Shown here: in pieces, positions 53,775-63,881 of the stretch
Numbering within the stretch: position 1 is the stretch's first letter
Layout of the letters: every line of letters begins with the position of its first letter
The notes under the pieces: model-generated
What the model saw: the letters and a program-made list of their open reading frames with translations, nothing else
Told to the model about the DNA's origin: nothing
Databases searched by the model: none
Assembly (NCBI RefSeq): GCF_006376685.1
Contig: NZ_VEWL01000005.1
Span: 62,001 to 126,000, forward strand
Length of the DNA: 64,000 bases
Source: Ochrobactrum teleogrylli
Lineage (GTDB): Bacteria; Pseudomonadota; Alphaproteobacteria; Rhizobiales; Rhizobiaceae
Reading direction: 5' to 3'
Position numbers and translations under genes: made by a program

Positions 53775-55658
53775 ATGCTTATTCTCGATGACATTTCCGT
53801 CCGCATCGCCGGACGCCTTCTGATCGATCATGCCAGCGTGACGCTGCCTGCCGGGTCGAAGACCGGTTTCGTCGGTCGCAACGGCACCGGAAAGTCCACC
53901 CTGTTCCGGGTGATCACCGGTGATCTCGCGCCGGAAACCGGCAGCGTATCAGTGCCGAAGAACACCCGCATCGGTCAGGTGGCACAGGAAGCCCCCGGCA
54001 CCGAGGAAGCGCTGATCGAAATCGTGATGAAGGCGGACAAGGAGCGCACCGCGCTTCTCGACGAAGCCGAAACGGCCACCGACCCGCATCGCATTGCGGA
54101 AATTCACACGCGGCTTGCTGATATCGACGCCCATTCAGCCGAAGCGCGCGCAGGCGCGATCCTGTCAGGTCTCGGCTTCAACGCGGAAGCGCAACGGCGC
54201 CCGGCGTCGGCCTTCTCCGGCGGCTGGCGCATGCGCGTGGCGCTGGCTGCGGTGCTGTTTGCCGAACCGGACCTGCTGCTGCTCGACGAACCGACCAACT
54301 ATCTCGATCTTGAAGGCGTGCTGTGGCTGGTCGACTATGTGAAGCGTTATCCGCACACAGTCATCATCATCAGCCATGATCGCGATCTTTTGAATTCGGC
54401 CACGACCTCGATTATGCATCTCGACCAGAAGAAAATCAGCTTCTGGCGCGGCAATTACGATCAGTTCGAGCGGCAGCGGCATGAAATGCTGGAATTGCAG
54501 CAAAAGGCCCATGCCAAGCAGGAAGCGCACCGCAAGCACATGGAATCCTTTGTCGAGCGGTTCCGCGCCAAGGCAACCAAGGCCAAGCAGGCGCAGTCCC
54601 GCCTCAAGGCGTTGCAGAGGTTGAAACCGATCGACCTTTATGTCGAGAGCCATGTGCAGCCGTTCAGCTTTCCCGACGCGGAAAAGAAGGCCGCCTCGCC
54701 CATCATCGCGCTGGACCACGCCGATGTCGGCTATGTGCCGGGCAAGCCGGTGCTGCGCAATGTGACGCTGCGCATCGACAATGATGACCGCATCGCGCTG
54801 CTGGGATCAAACGGCAATGGTAAGTCCACACTGGCCAAGCTGATCGCGGGCCGGTTGAAGCCCGAAAACGGCACGCTGACCATTTCGCCCAATCTGAAGG
54901 TGGCCTTTTTCGCACAGCATCAGCTGGACGATCTGGTGCCGGAAGACAACGCCATCGAGCATGTGCGCAAGCTGATGCCGACCGAGCCCGAAGCAAAGGT
55001 TCGCTCTCGTGTGGCGCGAATGGGGCTTTCGACGGAAAAGATGCTGACACCCGCCAAGGATCTTTCCGGCGGCGAGAAGGCGCGTCTTCTGATGGGGCTT
55101 GCGACCTTCCACGGTCCAAACCTTTTGATCCTCGACGAACCGACCAACCATCTCGACATCGACAGTCGCGAAGAGCTGGTCCACGCACTCAACGCCTTCA
55201 ACGGTGCTGTCATCCTGATCGCGCATGACCGCCATCTGATCGAAGCCACGATGGAACGGCTTTGGTTGGTGCGCGAGGGCGGCGTGAAAGCGTTTGAAGG
55301 CGACCTCGATGAATATCGCCAGATCGTTCTGGCCGACGCCAAGGGCGAACCGGCTTCCGAACGGGACGAAGGGCCGAAGGTCAACAAGGCGGAGCAGCGC
55401 AAGCTTGCCGCGCAAAAGCGTGAAGCCATGGCCCCCTTGCAGAAAAAGATCAAGGAAACCGAGAGCTTGATGCAGAAACTGCAGAAACAGATTCAAGCTT
55501 TCGCCGCTCAGCTGGAAGACCCGGCGCTCTACGAGAAAGAGCCACAAAAGGCCATTCGCATCAACAAGGATATGAGCGATGCGAAATCCGCGCTCGCGAG
55601 CGCGGAAGAAAAATGGCTGGAGCTTTCATCGGAATATGAAGAGGCGATGGCGGATTAA
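53775..55658 (+). CDS. ABC-F family ATP-binding protein
   Basis: A 627-aa soluble protein with two ABC domains and no membrane domain. First Walker A is GRNGTGKST and second GSNGNGKST; signatures are AFSGGWRMRVALA and LSGGEKARLLMGLA, with Walker B LLLLDEPTNYLD and LLILDEPTNHLD. A helical linker about 70 residues long and a C-terminal coiled coil (about 540-627) follow. The layout and length are near E. coli YheS/Uup. Such proteins act on ribosomes or other translation factors. The ATG at 53775 is taken. Confidence 0.9.
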   Translation: MLILDDISVRIAGRLLIDHASVTLPAGSKTGFVGRNGTGKSTLFRVITGDLAPETGSVSVPKNTRIGQVAQEAPGTEEALIEIVMKADKERTALLDEAETATDPHRIAEIHTRLADIDAHSAEARAGAILSGLGFNAEAQRRPASAFSGGWRMRVALAAVLFAEPDLLLLDEPTNYLDLEGVLWLVDYVKRYPHTVIIISHDRDLLNSATTSIMHLDQKKISFWRGNYDQFERQRHEMLELQQKAHAKQEAHRKHMESFVERFRAKATKAKQAQSRLKALQRLKPIDLYVESHVQPFSFPDAEKKAASPIIALDHADVGYVPGKPVLRNVTLRIDNDDRIALLGSNGNGKSTLAKLIAGRLKPENGTLTISPNLKVAFFAQHQLDDLVPEDNAIEHVRKLMPTEPEAKVRSRVARMGLSTEKMLTPAKDLSGGEKARLLMGLATFHGPNLLILDEPTNHLDIDSREELVHALNAFNGAVILIAHDRHLIEATMERLWLVREGGVKAFEGDLDEYRQIVLADAKGEPASERDEGPKVNKAEQRKLAAQKREAMAPLQKKIKETESLMQKLQKQIQAFAAQLEDPALYEKEPQKAIRINKDMSDAKSALASAEEKWLELSSEYEEAMAD

Positions 55659-55669
55659 TCCGCCCTTGC

Positions 55670-55948
55670 TCATGCAATGAATCCAAGAGCGAACACAAGC
55701 CCCAGCAGCACCCATCCGACGATGCGCGCCCAGACCGGCAACGGTCTTGGCCCGAAGCGGACTGCCAGAACCGCGAAAATGACGGTCAGGATCGGAAATC
55801 CGAAATAGACCGCGACGTATCCGCTCGATCCTTCAAAAGACGAGCCGAAAACGCCAAGCCGCTCAAGCGGAAACAAGGCGATAAATGCCACCACAGCCGA
55901 CAAAAGAAGCAGAAGCAAGCGGTCTGAAACGGTGCGGACAAGCTGCAT
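55670..55948 (-). CDS. Small membrane protein of unknown function
   Basis: A 92-aa protein with three hydrophobic segments: RLLLLLLSAVVAFIALFPLE, VAVYFGFPILTVIFAVLAV and ARIVGWVLLGLVFALGFIA. It starts 4 nt after the stop of the upstream gene and is the last gene of the pepA-holC operon. Family not recognised. Confidence 0.68.
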   Translation of the reverse strand: MQLVRTVSDRLLLLLLSAVVAFIALFPLERLGVFGSSFEGSSGYVAVYFGFPILTVIFAVLAVRFGPRPLPVWARIVGWVLLGLVFALGFIA

Positions 55949-55952
55949 GGGA

Positions 55953-56513
55953 TCAGCTCTGTCGGCGCAGACGGGTGCGCATCAGGCCATAGACGCCCAG
56001 CACGCCCAAAACCAGACCGATGGTGGTAAAGGTTTCGTCCGGTGTTTCCGCTCCACGGCGCAGAACCAGATCGGCCTTCGATATTTGCAGGCCGTCCGTA
56101 TTACCCTGAACAAGACGAAACGCATATTGGCCGGGGATGACCGGATCAATATCGCCCGCACTCTGGCGCAGCGGCGTCCCGTCCTGCGGGCGGTCCGTAT
56201 TGACGGAGCTGCTGTTCGAAACGAAATCAAGCCCCTGCGACAGAACCGGCTGGCCGTCGCGGCTGACGGCAAGCGTCAGCGCAGACCGACGTTCCGCCGG
56301 GACATAGCCCGGCAAAGGCGTGGCATCGATGAAGACGCGCACCGGCGCATCACCCGCTTCAAGGCGCACTTGCTGTACCTTGAAGCCGCTCTGCCGGTTT
56401 TCCAGCATCGTCCAGCGTCCGATCTCGCTGCCGGTGAAATGGCGCATATACCACGGGTAGCCGAAGCCAAGCCCGACGCCTGCCACGATCATCGCAACAA
56501 AAACCGGACGCAT
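55953..56513 (-). CDS. Membrane-anchored protein of unknown function
   Basis: A 186-aa protein with an N-terminal span (PVFVAMIVAGVGLGFGYPWY) and a C-terminal span (TTIGLVLGVLGVYGLM) ending in basic residues, with a periplasmic beta-rich region between them. Its ATG overlaps the holC stop (TGATG), so it is coupled to holC. Family not recognised. The large exposed middle suggests a periplasmic role. Confidence 0.72.
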   Translation of the reverse strand: MRPVFVAMIVAGVGLGFGYPWYMRHFTGSEIGRWTMLENRQSGFKVQQVRLEAGDAPVRVFIDATPLPGYVPAERRSALTLAVSRDGQPVLSQGLDFVSNSSSVNTDRPQDGTPLRQSAGDIDPVIPGQYAFRLVQGNTDGLQISKADLVLRRGAETPDETFTTIGLVLGVLGVYGLMRTRLRRQS

Positions 56514-56962
56514 CAGGCTTTCCGCTCCCAGCGGCGATCCGGCGTCTGCTGCCAGTAAGTCAAATCGTGGTTCTCCGCCTTGAAGGCTTTCCATTGTGCG
56601 CGCGCAATATCGAGCTGGTCCTGATCGTGACCGTCAAACATCACCACAAGCCGTTCGTAATTGCCGACCTGCTCCAGCCCGGCGCCTTCCACCAGAAAGC
56701 GGACAGTTGCGCCATTGGCATTGTTTTCGGTCGTCGTCAGCAGGACAGGCTGCAGCTCCGGGTTCGGTTCCGCATCGGTGCCGTGGGCAACGAAGGACGT
56801 GTCGGAGAAGGTCCACAGCAGATTGTCCAGCGCATCCCGCCTTTCCTCGCTGACGGTCTGCACCGTCACGCGCCAGCCGCGCCCAAGCGATCGCTCGACG
56901 AGGCCCGGCAGAGCTTCGTCGAGGGTCGATTCTGTCAGATGGTAGAACAGGATTTCTGCCAT
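56513..56962 (-). CDS. holC: DNA polymerase III subunit chi
   Basis: A 149-aa clamp-loader accessory subunit. It connects the clamp loader to SSB. Typical stretches are MAEILFYHLTESTLDEALP and FDGHDQDQLDIARAQWKAFK, and the length fits. It follows pepA by 80 bp in the same direction, which is the usual pepA-holC arrangement. Confidence 0.9.
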   Translation of the reverse strand: MAEILFYHLTESTLDEALPGLVERSLGRGWRVTVQTVSEERRDALDNLLWTFSDTSFVAHGTDAEPNPELQPVLLTTTENNANGATVRFLVEGAGLEQVGNYERLVVMFDGHDQDQLDIARAQWKAFKAENHDLTYWQQTPDRRWERKA

Positions 56963-57042
56963 GCATGTCCCAGAAATGTCTGCGAAGCGGGGCAGAGAAA
57001 ATGATTCACATTCCCGCCCCATCTTCTTGTTTCCAAATGAGT

Positions 57043-58536
57043 TTAGCTTTCGAAATGATCGCGGACAAGGCGGTCGAGCAGACGCACGCCGTAGCCGGAA
57101 GCCCAGGTCTGGCTATATTCATTTGCCGGTGATCCCATTGCCGTGCCAGCCACGTCGAGATGCGCCCACGGCGTTTCACCGACAAAGCGCTTCAGGAACT
57201 GAGCAGCGGTGATCGAGCCGCCATAACGACCGGCGCTGTTCTTCATATCGGCGAATTTCGAATCGATCATCTTGTCATATTCGGCGCCGAGCGGCAGACG
57301 CCACAGCTTCTCGCCCGTCGCCTGACCGGCATCGTAAAGCTGGTCAGCGAGTTCATCGTCATTCGAGAACAGACCTGCATGATACTGACCGAGCGCCACC
57401 ATGACCGCGCCGGTCAGCGTGGCCAGATTGATGATGAAACGCGGCTTGAAGCGATCATTGGTGTAGTGCAGCGCATCCGCCAGCACCAGACGGCCTTCCG
57501 CATCGGTGTTGATAACCTCGATGGTCTGGCCAGACATGGTGGTGACGATGTCACCTGGACGCTGCGCATTGCCGTCAGGCATGTTTTCCACAAGGCCGAT
57601 CACACCAATCGCATTGACCTTGGCCTTGCGTCCGGCCAGCGCGCGCATCAGGCCCGTTACGGCTGCCGCGCCACCCATATCGCCCTTCATGTCTTCCATG
57701 CCGCCAGCGGGCTTGATCGAAATGCCGCCCGTGTCGAACACGACGCCCTTGCCGACAAAGGCGACCGGCTTTTCCTTGCCCTTCGCGCCCTGCCACTCCA
57801 TGACGACGAGACGCGGCGGGCGCACCGATCCTTGCGCAACCCCGAGAAGCGCGCCCATGCCAAGCTTCTTCATTTCCTTTTCACCGAGAATCTCGATCTT
57901 CACACCGAGCTTCTCAAGCTTTTCCGCTTCTTCGGCAAACTCCACCGGGCCGAGTACATTGGCTGGCTCGTTGACGAGATTGCGCGCCTGGATGACGCCA
58001 TCGGAAACGGCTTCAGCCACTTCAAAGGCCTTCTTCGCGCTGTGCGTATCGGCAACGTTGATGGTGATCTTCGCGGCGTGTTTCGGCTCGGCGTTTTCCT
58101 CGTTCTTGCGCGTCTTGTAACGGTCGAACTTATAGGACCGCAGAATCATGCCAAGCGCCACATCGGCAGCTTCGTCGCCCGCAATCGTCGTTTCCGGCAG
58201 AGCCAGCGTGACGGTCGCGCGTTCGGACTTGCCGATTCGCGAAAATGCCGCACCGCCGATCTTCAGCCAGTCATCATTGCCAAGCTTGCCCGGCTCGCCA
58301 ACGCCGACGAGAATAATCTTGTCGATGCCGCCAGCCGTCGTTTCGATTGCTTCAGCAGTCTTGCCCAATGCGCCGGTGAAATCCGAGATTTCAAGGATGC
58401 GCGCAATCTTTTCCGCCCCACCGACAGCCTGCGCCGCCTCTTCAGCGAAGCCTCCGCCTTTAGCAACCAGAACGATGGCTGCGCCTTTTTCGGGTGCTTC
58501 AAACGCGCTGAAAGAAATCGAAGGACGTTTAGACAT
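57043..58536 (-). CDS. pepA: Leucyl aminopeptidase
   Basis: A 497-aa M17 aminopeptidase that releases N-terminal residues with two metal ions. The catalytic C-terminal domain has [20 protein letters not shown] with the active-site Lys and metal Asp, and [12 protein letters not shown], the family signature. GGAG lies 6 nt before the ATG at 58536 ([18 protein letters not shown]). In some bacteria PepA also binds DNA; no evidence for that here. Confidence 0.95.
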   Translation of the reverse strand: MSKRPSISFSAFEAPEKGAAIVLVAKGGGFAEEAAQAVGGAEKIARILEISDFTGALGKTAEAIETTAGGIDKIILVGVGEPGKLGNDDWLKIGGAAFSRIGKSERATVTLALPETTIAGDEAADVALGMILRSYKFDRYKTRKNEENAEPKHAAKITINVADTHSAKKAFEVAEAVSDGVIQARNLVNEPANVLGPVEFAEEAEKLEKLGVKIEILGEKEMKKLGMGALLGVAQGSVRPPRLVVMEWQGAKGKEKPVAFVGKGVVFDTGGISIKPAGGMEDMKGDMGGAAAVTGLMRALAGRKAKVNAIGVIGLVENMPDGNAQRPGDIVTTMSGQTIEVINTDAEGRLVLADALHYTNDRFKPRFIINLATLTGAVMVALGQYHAGLFSNDDELADQLYDAGQATGEKLWRLPLGAEYDKMIDSKFADMKNSAGRYGGSITAAQFLKRFVGETPWAHLDVAGTAMGSPANEYSQTWASGYGVRLLDRLVRDHFES

Positions 58537-58928
58537 GATAACTCCAAACCGATGGCCGATGAACAAATGACACGATTGTGTCGCGACTTTTCATCACTCA
58601 TGTGAGACGAATATGGCGAAACAGCAAGGGTGCAAGCCCTTCCTTATCAGTTTTGCGTTAACTTGGGTGAAGCGCCATCACATGCAATCGATATTCTGGT
58701 CACACCCTCGGCATTCCAACAGCTGTTGCGCAGAAACATGTTGCTTCGGACATTTCAATCCTTTTAACAGACAACAGCTAGCGCCAGCGCTTCGCTTTTA
58801 GTAATCTGTTAACTGCGTTTATTCGGGCAATCTTAGCCAAGCGGCATTAGATTAAGTTCATTATTGCGAGTGCCGTTCCAAAATGGTGAATGGGCTCCTT
58901 CAACGGAACCGGGATGTAAACTCCACCT
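58537..58928. promoter_or_regulatory. Divergent region of pepA and lptF with inverted repeat
   Basis: No gene is supported in this 392-bp gap. TTAACAGA (58764-58771) and TCTGTTAA (58805-58812) form an inverted repeat around a GCGC-CA-GCGC stem, a possible regulator site or leader structure. GCGTTAACTT at 58653 is a third, partial copy of the GTTAAC core. Confidence 0.35.
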
Positions 58929-60140
58929 ATGCGATTGATAGAGTTGTACATCCTGCGCCGCGTGGCGATCATGTTCCTCGCGGTGCTGGGCGCGGCGGTG
59001 GGCATTACGTGGACGGTGCAGGTGCTTCAGCGCATCGACTTTCTGACGACCAGCGGACAGACTTTTCAGACGATCATTCAGTTCAGTTCGCTGCTGATCC
59101 CGTCCGCCATCCCGCTGGTGATGCCTTTTGCACTAATCATCGCCATCACGCAGACACTTTCGACGATGAACCAGGACTCCGAACTTGTCGTCATCAATGC
59201 ATCGGGCGCGCCGCGCAGTGCTGTCATGCGCCCGATTCTGATGCTTGCGGCGGTGATTTCCATCGTTTCGTTTCTCGTCGCCAATTATGTCGATCCTTAT
59301 GCGCGCATGAACATGCGCGCGATGATCGCCAATGCCAGCGCCGACCTCGTCAATCTGATCGTGCAGGAAGGCAGCTTCCGCAAGCTGGCTGACAATCTCT
59401 ATATTCAGGTGGCCGAGCGCCGTTCCGATGGTAGCATTGGCGGATTGTTCATCGCGGATTCCCGCGATCCGTCGCTCGATCTCATCTATTACGCAGCCGA
59501 CGGTGGCATCGCCACGACGGAGACCGGCGCCAACATGCTGCTCATGCAGAATGGCGAAGTGCAGCGCCGCAGTGTGTCCGATGGCACGGTTTCGATCATC
59601 AAATTCGATTCCTATGCTTTCGACCTCAGCCAGTTTGCCTCTGCCGGCGACGATTATGTGATTTATGCCAAGGACCGTCCGCTATCCTATCTGCTCAATC
59701 CGGACCCGAACGATCCGATCCTGCAAACGCGCCCGCTGCGTTATAAGGCGGAACTGCATCGCCGTTTGACGCAATGGCTCTATCCGGTGGTCTTTGCGAT
59801 GATCGCACTGGCTTTCGCGGGCGATTCCCGCTCGCATCGGGAAGCACGGGTGTCCGCATCGTTTTCGGCCATCAGCACCGCCCTTCTCGTCTATTGGGCC
59901 GGATATTTCGCCTCGGATCGCGCCGACAAGGACGCGTCCTATATTGTCGTGATGTATTTCGTGCCGATTGCCGTCATGCTCTTCACCGGCTTTGCGCTGG
60001 CGACCGGGCGCAGCATCGGGCTGCCCAACAAGTGGAACGACAGGTTGCTCGACAGCTTCGACCGTCTCCGGAAGTTTGTTTCCGATCTTTATGATCGCGT
60101 GACGGGCCGCTTCCGCGGCAATGCGGGAGGTCAGGCATGA
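58929..60140 (+). CDS. lptF: LPS export ABC transporter permease LptF
   Basis: A 403-aa inner-membrane protein of the LptF/LptG family, part of LptB2FG which extracts LPS from the membrane. Six membrane spans with a large periplasmic jellyroll between spans 3 and 4 fit: VAIMFLAVLGAAVGITWTVQ at the start, ALIIAITQTLSTMNQDSELV, and MIALAFAGDSRSHREARVSA near the end. Overlaps lptG by ATGA. LptB is elsewhere in the genome. Confidence 0.93.
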   Translation: MRLIELYILRRVAIMFLAVLGAAVGITWTVQVLQRIDFLTTSGQTFQTIIQFSSLLIPSAIPLVMPFALIIAITQTLSTMNQDSELVVINASGAPRSAVMRPILMLAAVISIVSFLVANYVDPYARMNMRAMIANASADLVNLIVQEGSFRKLADNLYIQVAERRSDGSIGGLFIADSRDPSLDLIYYAADGGIATTETGANMLLMQNGEVQRRSVSDGTVSIIKFDSYAFDLSQFASAGDDYVIYAKDRPLSYLLNPDPNDPILQTRPLRYKAELHRRLTQWLYPVVFAMIALAFAGDSRSHREARVSASFSAISTALLVYWAGYFASDRADKDASYIVVMYFVPIAVMLFTGFALATGRSIGLPNKWNDRLLDSFDRLRKFVSDLYDRVTGRFRGNAGGQA

Positions 60141-61225
60141 TCGGTTGGACGCTCGGTCGATACTTCTTCACGCGCTACGTGCAGATCACCTTCTATTTTC
60201 TGCTCGGCATTTTCGCGCTTTCGATGCTTCTCGACTTCACCGAGAATGCCAGCAAACTCTCCAATCTGCCTGACTATACGGTGTGGGCGGCGCTTGGCCT
60301 TTCCGCCATGCGCGTGCCGTTCATCATGCAGCAGATGATTCCATTCGTGGCGCTGTTTTCCGCAATGGCGACGCTGATTTCGCTTAACCGCAAATATGAG
60401 CTGGTCGTCGCGCGTTCGGTTGGTGTCTCGGCCTGGCAATTTCTGCTGCCCGCCTGCTTCGGCGCGCTGCTATTCGGCGTCGCGACGATTCTGGTGCTCA
60501 ATCCGCTGGCGGCCTATGGCTTCTCCAAGGCTGAGGAAATTGCGGCGACATGGAAAAACGGCAAAGTGACCGATGTTTCCGCGCTGCGCGATCCATGGCT
60601 TCGCCAGAAGACCGACGAAGGCGAAACCATCATCGGCGCGAAGAGCATTCTGGATCAGGGCGCGAGGCTGGCCGACGCGACGTTCATCCAGTTCGACAGC
60701 CAGAAGAACATCAGCGTGCGTTACGACGCCCGCGTGGCCCAGCTGATGGATGGTCATTGGCAGCTTACCGACGTGACGCGATTCGCGCGCGGCGAAGAGC
60801 CCAAGAAAATGGACAGTTTTGCGATCCCCACACAGCTGCGACCCGAATATGTCGAAGAGAAGCTCGCTTCTCCCGATACGATTCCCTTCACCCAACTACG
60901 ACGCAAGATCGAAGTCGCGCGTTCATTCGGCTATTCAGCAAACGCATTTGACATGCAATACCAGTCACTTCTGGCCTTGCCTGCGCTTCTGATGGCGATG
61001 ACGCTCATTGCTGCAACAGTGTCCCTGAAATTTGTGCGTTTCGGCCAGTCCGGCGCGATGATTCTGGGTGGCGTTGTCGCTGGCTTCATGCTTTATGTCG
61101 TTTCGGTACTGGTCAAAGCATTCGGCAATGCGGGATTCGTCCCGCCGTTTGTAGCTGCCTGGGTTCCTGTGATTATTGCGACATTCTTTGGTGTCTCCTT
61201 TTTGTTGCATAAGGAGGATGGTTAG
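60137..61225 (+). CDS. lptG: LPS export ABC transporter permease LptG
   Basis: A 362-aa partner of LptF with the same layout: RYVQITFYFLLGIFALSMLL, then the PFIMQQMIPFVALFSAMATL spans, periplasmic middle region and the ending span IATFFGVSFLLHKEDG. Its TAG shares one base with the GTG start of lptD. Confidence 0.93.
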   Translation: MIGWTLGRYFFTRYVQITFYFLLGIFALSMLLDFTENASKLSNLPDYTVWAALGLSAMRVPFIMQQMIPFVALFSAMATLISLNRKYELVVARSVGVSAWQFLLPACFGALLFGVATILVLNPLAAYGFSKAEEIAATWKNGKVTDVSALRDPWLRQKTDEGETIIGAKSILDQGARLADATFIQFDSQKNISVRYDARVAQLMDGHWQLTDVTRFARGEEPKKMDSFAIPTQLRPEYVEEKLASPDTIPFTQLRRKIEVARSFGYSANAFDMQYQSLLALPALLMAMTLIAATVSLKFVRFGQSGAMILGGVVAGFMLYVVSVLVKAFGNAGFVPPFVAAWVPVIIATFFGVSFLLHKEDG

Positions 61226-63594
61226 TGGGTTTGAGTAACACCCGCATGGTATTGCCCCAGCTGCTCACGCGCTTCTCGCGCGGGACCGCCTTGGCGTGCG
61301 TCCTTGCTTTGCCTTTCATATCTGTCGCAGTCATGCCCTCGCCCGCTTCGGCGCAGGACGCATTGGGAGCCAATTATCAGAGCGATCCGAATGCACGGAT
61401 GCTTCTGCAGGCGGATGAGCTTGTCTATGATCGCGATGTGAACACCGTCACCGCTCAGGGTCGGGTCAAGATCGAGTATGACGGCAACCGCCTTGTCGCC
61501 GATAAGGTGACCTATAACCAGCAGACCCGACGCATGACGGCGACCGGGAATGTGGAAGTTGTCGAACGCGACGGCAACAAGATCTATTCCGATCACATGG
61601 ATGTCACCGACAGTTTCCGCGACGGCTTCGTCAATGGCCTGCGCGTCGAGACGACGGATAATACGCGTTTTGCCGCCGAAAGTGCTGAACGCAGCAACGG
61701 CGAAATCACGACATTCAATAACGGCGTCTACACGGCTTGCGAAGCGTGTAAGAAAGACCCCGACAGGCCTGTTCTGTGGCAAATCAAGGCCCGCAAGATC
61801 ATCTGGAACAGCACCACGAAGACCGTGCGTTTCGAGCGCGGCAAGTTCGAGTTCCTCGGTATTCCGCTGGCCTGGTTCCCGGCGTTTGAAATGGCTGACC
61901 CAACGGTCAAGCGCAAGAGCGGCTTCCTGTTCCCGGGCTTTGCCTATAAGGACGATCTCGGTTTCGGCATCAAGAACTCCTATTTCTGGGCTCTTGCACC
62001 GAACTACGACGTGACGCTTTCGTCGACCTATTACACGAAGCAGGGCTTTCTCAACGAAGCCGAGTGGCGTCATCGCCTTGAAAACGGCACCTATAACCTG
62101 CGTATCGCAGGCATGCATCAGGCTAAGCCGGGCGAATTTGATGATTTGACCGTTGATCGCGATGTAGATAATCGCGGCATGGTGTCCTCTAAGGGCGATT
62201 TCGAGATTAATTCGCGCTGGCGTTACGGCTGGGACGTTATGGCCCAGAGCGACCGTAATTTCAGCCGCACCTATAATATCGAAGGATATAATGGCGGAAC
62301 GCAGGTTTCGAAGATTTACCTGACCGGTATCAACAACCGTAATTACTTCGATCTCAATTTCTATCGTTTCAATGTGCAGGAATCACTTCTGCCGGGCGAT
62401 CCAAGCGAAATGCATTCGAAGCAGCCTTGGGTTCTGCCAAGTCTGGACTATTCCTATACGCTGCCTGAGCCTGTTTATGGCGGCGAGTTGAACATCAACA
62501 CGAATCTGCAAGCGCTTTATCGTGACAATGCAAATTTCGCGGTGCCTGAAGTTGGAAAGCGATTTTACCCTCGCGTTCCAGGTTTTAGTGGCACAAGCGC
62601 CCGCCTGACCAGTGAAGCGGAATGGAAGCGTACCTACATCACGCCTTCCGGTCTGGTGATCACGCCATTGCTTGCATTGCGTGCCGACGCAATCGGAGCC
62701 AACACCAATTTCGACACGACCCTGGCTGGATACACGGACGCCGTCGTACGCTCGGAAGCCCTGCGCGCGATGGCGACTGCGGGCCTCGAATTGCGCTGGC
62801 CTATCCTGTTCTCGACGACCAGTTCAACGCATATTCTTGAACCGATTGCGCAGATCTATGTGCGCAACAATGAGCGTTACGCCGGTGAATTGCCGAACGA
62901 AGATGCACAGAGCTTTGTCTTCGACGCGACGAACCTGTTCTCGCGCGACAAGTTCTCTGGTTATGACCGCGTTGAAGGCGGCACGCGCGCCAATCTCGGC
63001 TTCCGCTACTCCGGCAGCTTCAACAACAGCGATTGGGCGCTCTACGCCTTGGCGGGGCAGTCGTTCCAGCTGGGCGGCCTGAATTCCTATGCAACGAGCG
63101 ACTTCGTGAATGTCGGTGCGGATTCGGGTCTCGACAGTGCGCGTTCGGACTATGTTGCGATGATCGGCACGTCCAATTCGACCGGTCTGGCGCTGGCTGC
63201 ACGCGGTCGCTTCGATAAGGACAGCCTGTCGGTACGTCGCGGCGAACTTGAAGTGCAGCAGAGCTGGCAAAAGCTGACGCTGACGGCGCAATATGCTTAT
63301 ATCACGCCTCAGCCAGCCTATGGCTATAATGATTTGCGTCAGGAAGTGAGCGGCACCGCTTCGGCCAAGGTCAATGCGAACTGGCGTGTTTTCGGCTCGG
63401 GCACTTACGATCTCGTGTCGAATACCCTCGTCCGTGCATCGTCCGGCCTTGCCTATGATGACGAATGCTTCACTTACATGATGGCATATACGCAGACGCG
63501 TAATCCCGGCGAGGACAAGGCTTCGCACGGCATCGGCTTCAACATCTCATTGCGCACGCTCGGCGATATCGGCAGTGGCAACCAGACATTCTAA
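61225..63594 (+). CDS. lptD: LPS-assembly protein LptD
   Basis: A 789-aa outer-membrane LPS translocon. The signal peptide ends near ASA-QDA. The OstA/LptA-like beta-jellyroll (ARMLLQADELVYDRDVNTVT through the RVKIEYDGNRLVADKVTY stretch) is followed by a large C-terminal barrel with many Tyr-rich strands. The start is GTG at 61225 with AAGGAGG 8 nt upstream; an ATG at 61246 is a weaker alternative. lptF-lptG-lptD-surA is the typical alphaproteobacterial order. Confidence 0.94.
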   Translation: MGLSNTRMVLPQLLTRFSRGTALACVLALPFISVAVMPSPASAQDALGANYQSDPNARMLLQADELVYDRDVNTVTAQGRVKIEYDGNRLVADKVTYNQQTRRMTATGNVEVVERDGNKIYSDHMDVTDSFRDGFVNGLRVETTDNTRFAAESAERSNGEITTFNNGVYTACEACKKDPDRPVLWQIKARKIIWNSTTKTVRFERGKFEFLGIPLAWFPAFEMADPTVKRKSGFLFPGFAYKDDLGFGIKNSYFWALAPNYDVTLSSTYYTKQGFLNEAEWRHRLENGTYNLRIAGMHQAKPGEFDDLTVDRDVDNRGMVSSKGDFEINSRWRYGWDVMAQSDRNFSRTYNIEGYNGGTQVSKIYLTGINNRNYFDLNFYRFNVQESLLPGDPSEMHSKQPWVLPSLDYSYTLPEPVYGGELNINTNLQALYRDNANFAVPEVGKRFYPRVPGFSGTSARLTSEAEWKRTYITPSGLVITPLLALRADAIGANTNFDTTLAGYTDAVVRSEALRAMATAGLELRWPILFSTTSSTHILEPIAQIYVRNNERYAGELPNEDAQSFVFDATNLFSRDKFSGYDRVEGGTRANLGFRYSGSFNNSDWALYALAGQSFQLGGLNSYATSDFVNVGADSGLDSARSDYVAMIGTSNSTGLALAARGRFDKDSLSVRRGELEVQQSWQKLTLTAQYAYITPQPAYGYNDLRQEVSGTASAKVNANWRVFGSGTYDLVSNTLVRASSGLAYDDECFTYMMAYTQTRNPGEDKASHGIGFNISLRTLGDIGSGNQTF

Positions 63595-63598
63595 GATC

Positions 63599-63634
63599 TA
63601 TGATCGGAAACATATTCTTATGTTTCCGATCATA
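63599..63634. terminator. 15-bp perfect palindrome after lptD
   Basis: TATGATCGGAAACAT and ATGTTTCCGATCATA pair perfectly around ATTCTT, 4 nt after the lptD stop. No T-tract follows, so it may be an mRNA-processing or stability hairpin between lptD and surA rather than a classic terminator. A second, weaker hairpin AAGCCGTT/AACGGCTT follows (63643-63668). Confidence 0.55.
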
Positions 63635-63881
63635 TCTGCTCAAAGCCGTTCCCAACAAAAAACGGCTTATGTGAAATTTGCGATTTCACTCAGTAAACAA
63701 TCCCTAATCGTCTTGTAAAATGCGCGAGGGTCATTGTTTCGCCGCACTGGCTCCTCTATACAGACAGCAATATAGTTGGTTTCCGATACTCTTGCGGCTC
63801 GATGACAAGCATATCCGGAACCGAATGAGCACATCCGGTGAAGGGTTTCGTTCACCGACCGTAAGGAAATCGGGAAACAAG

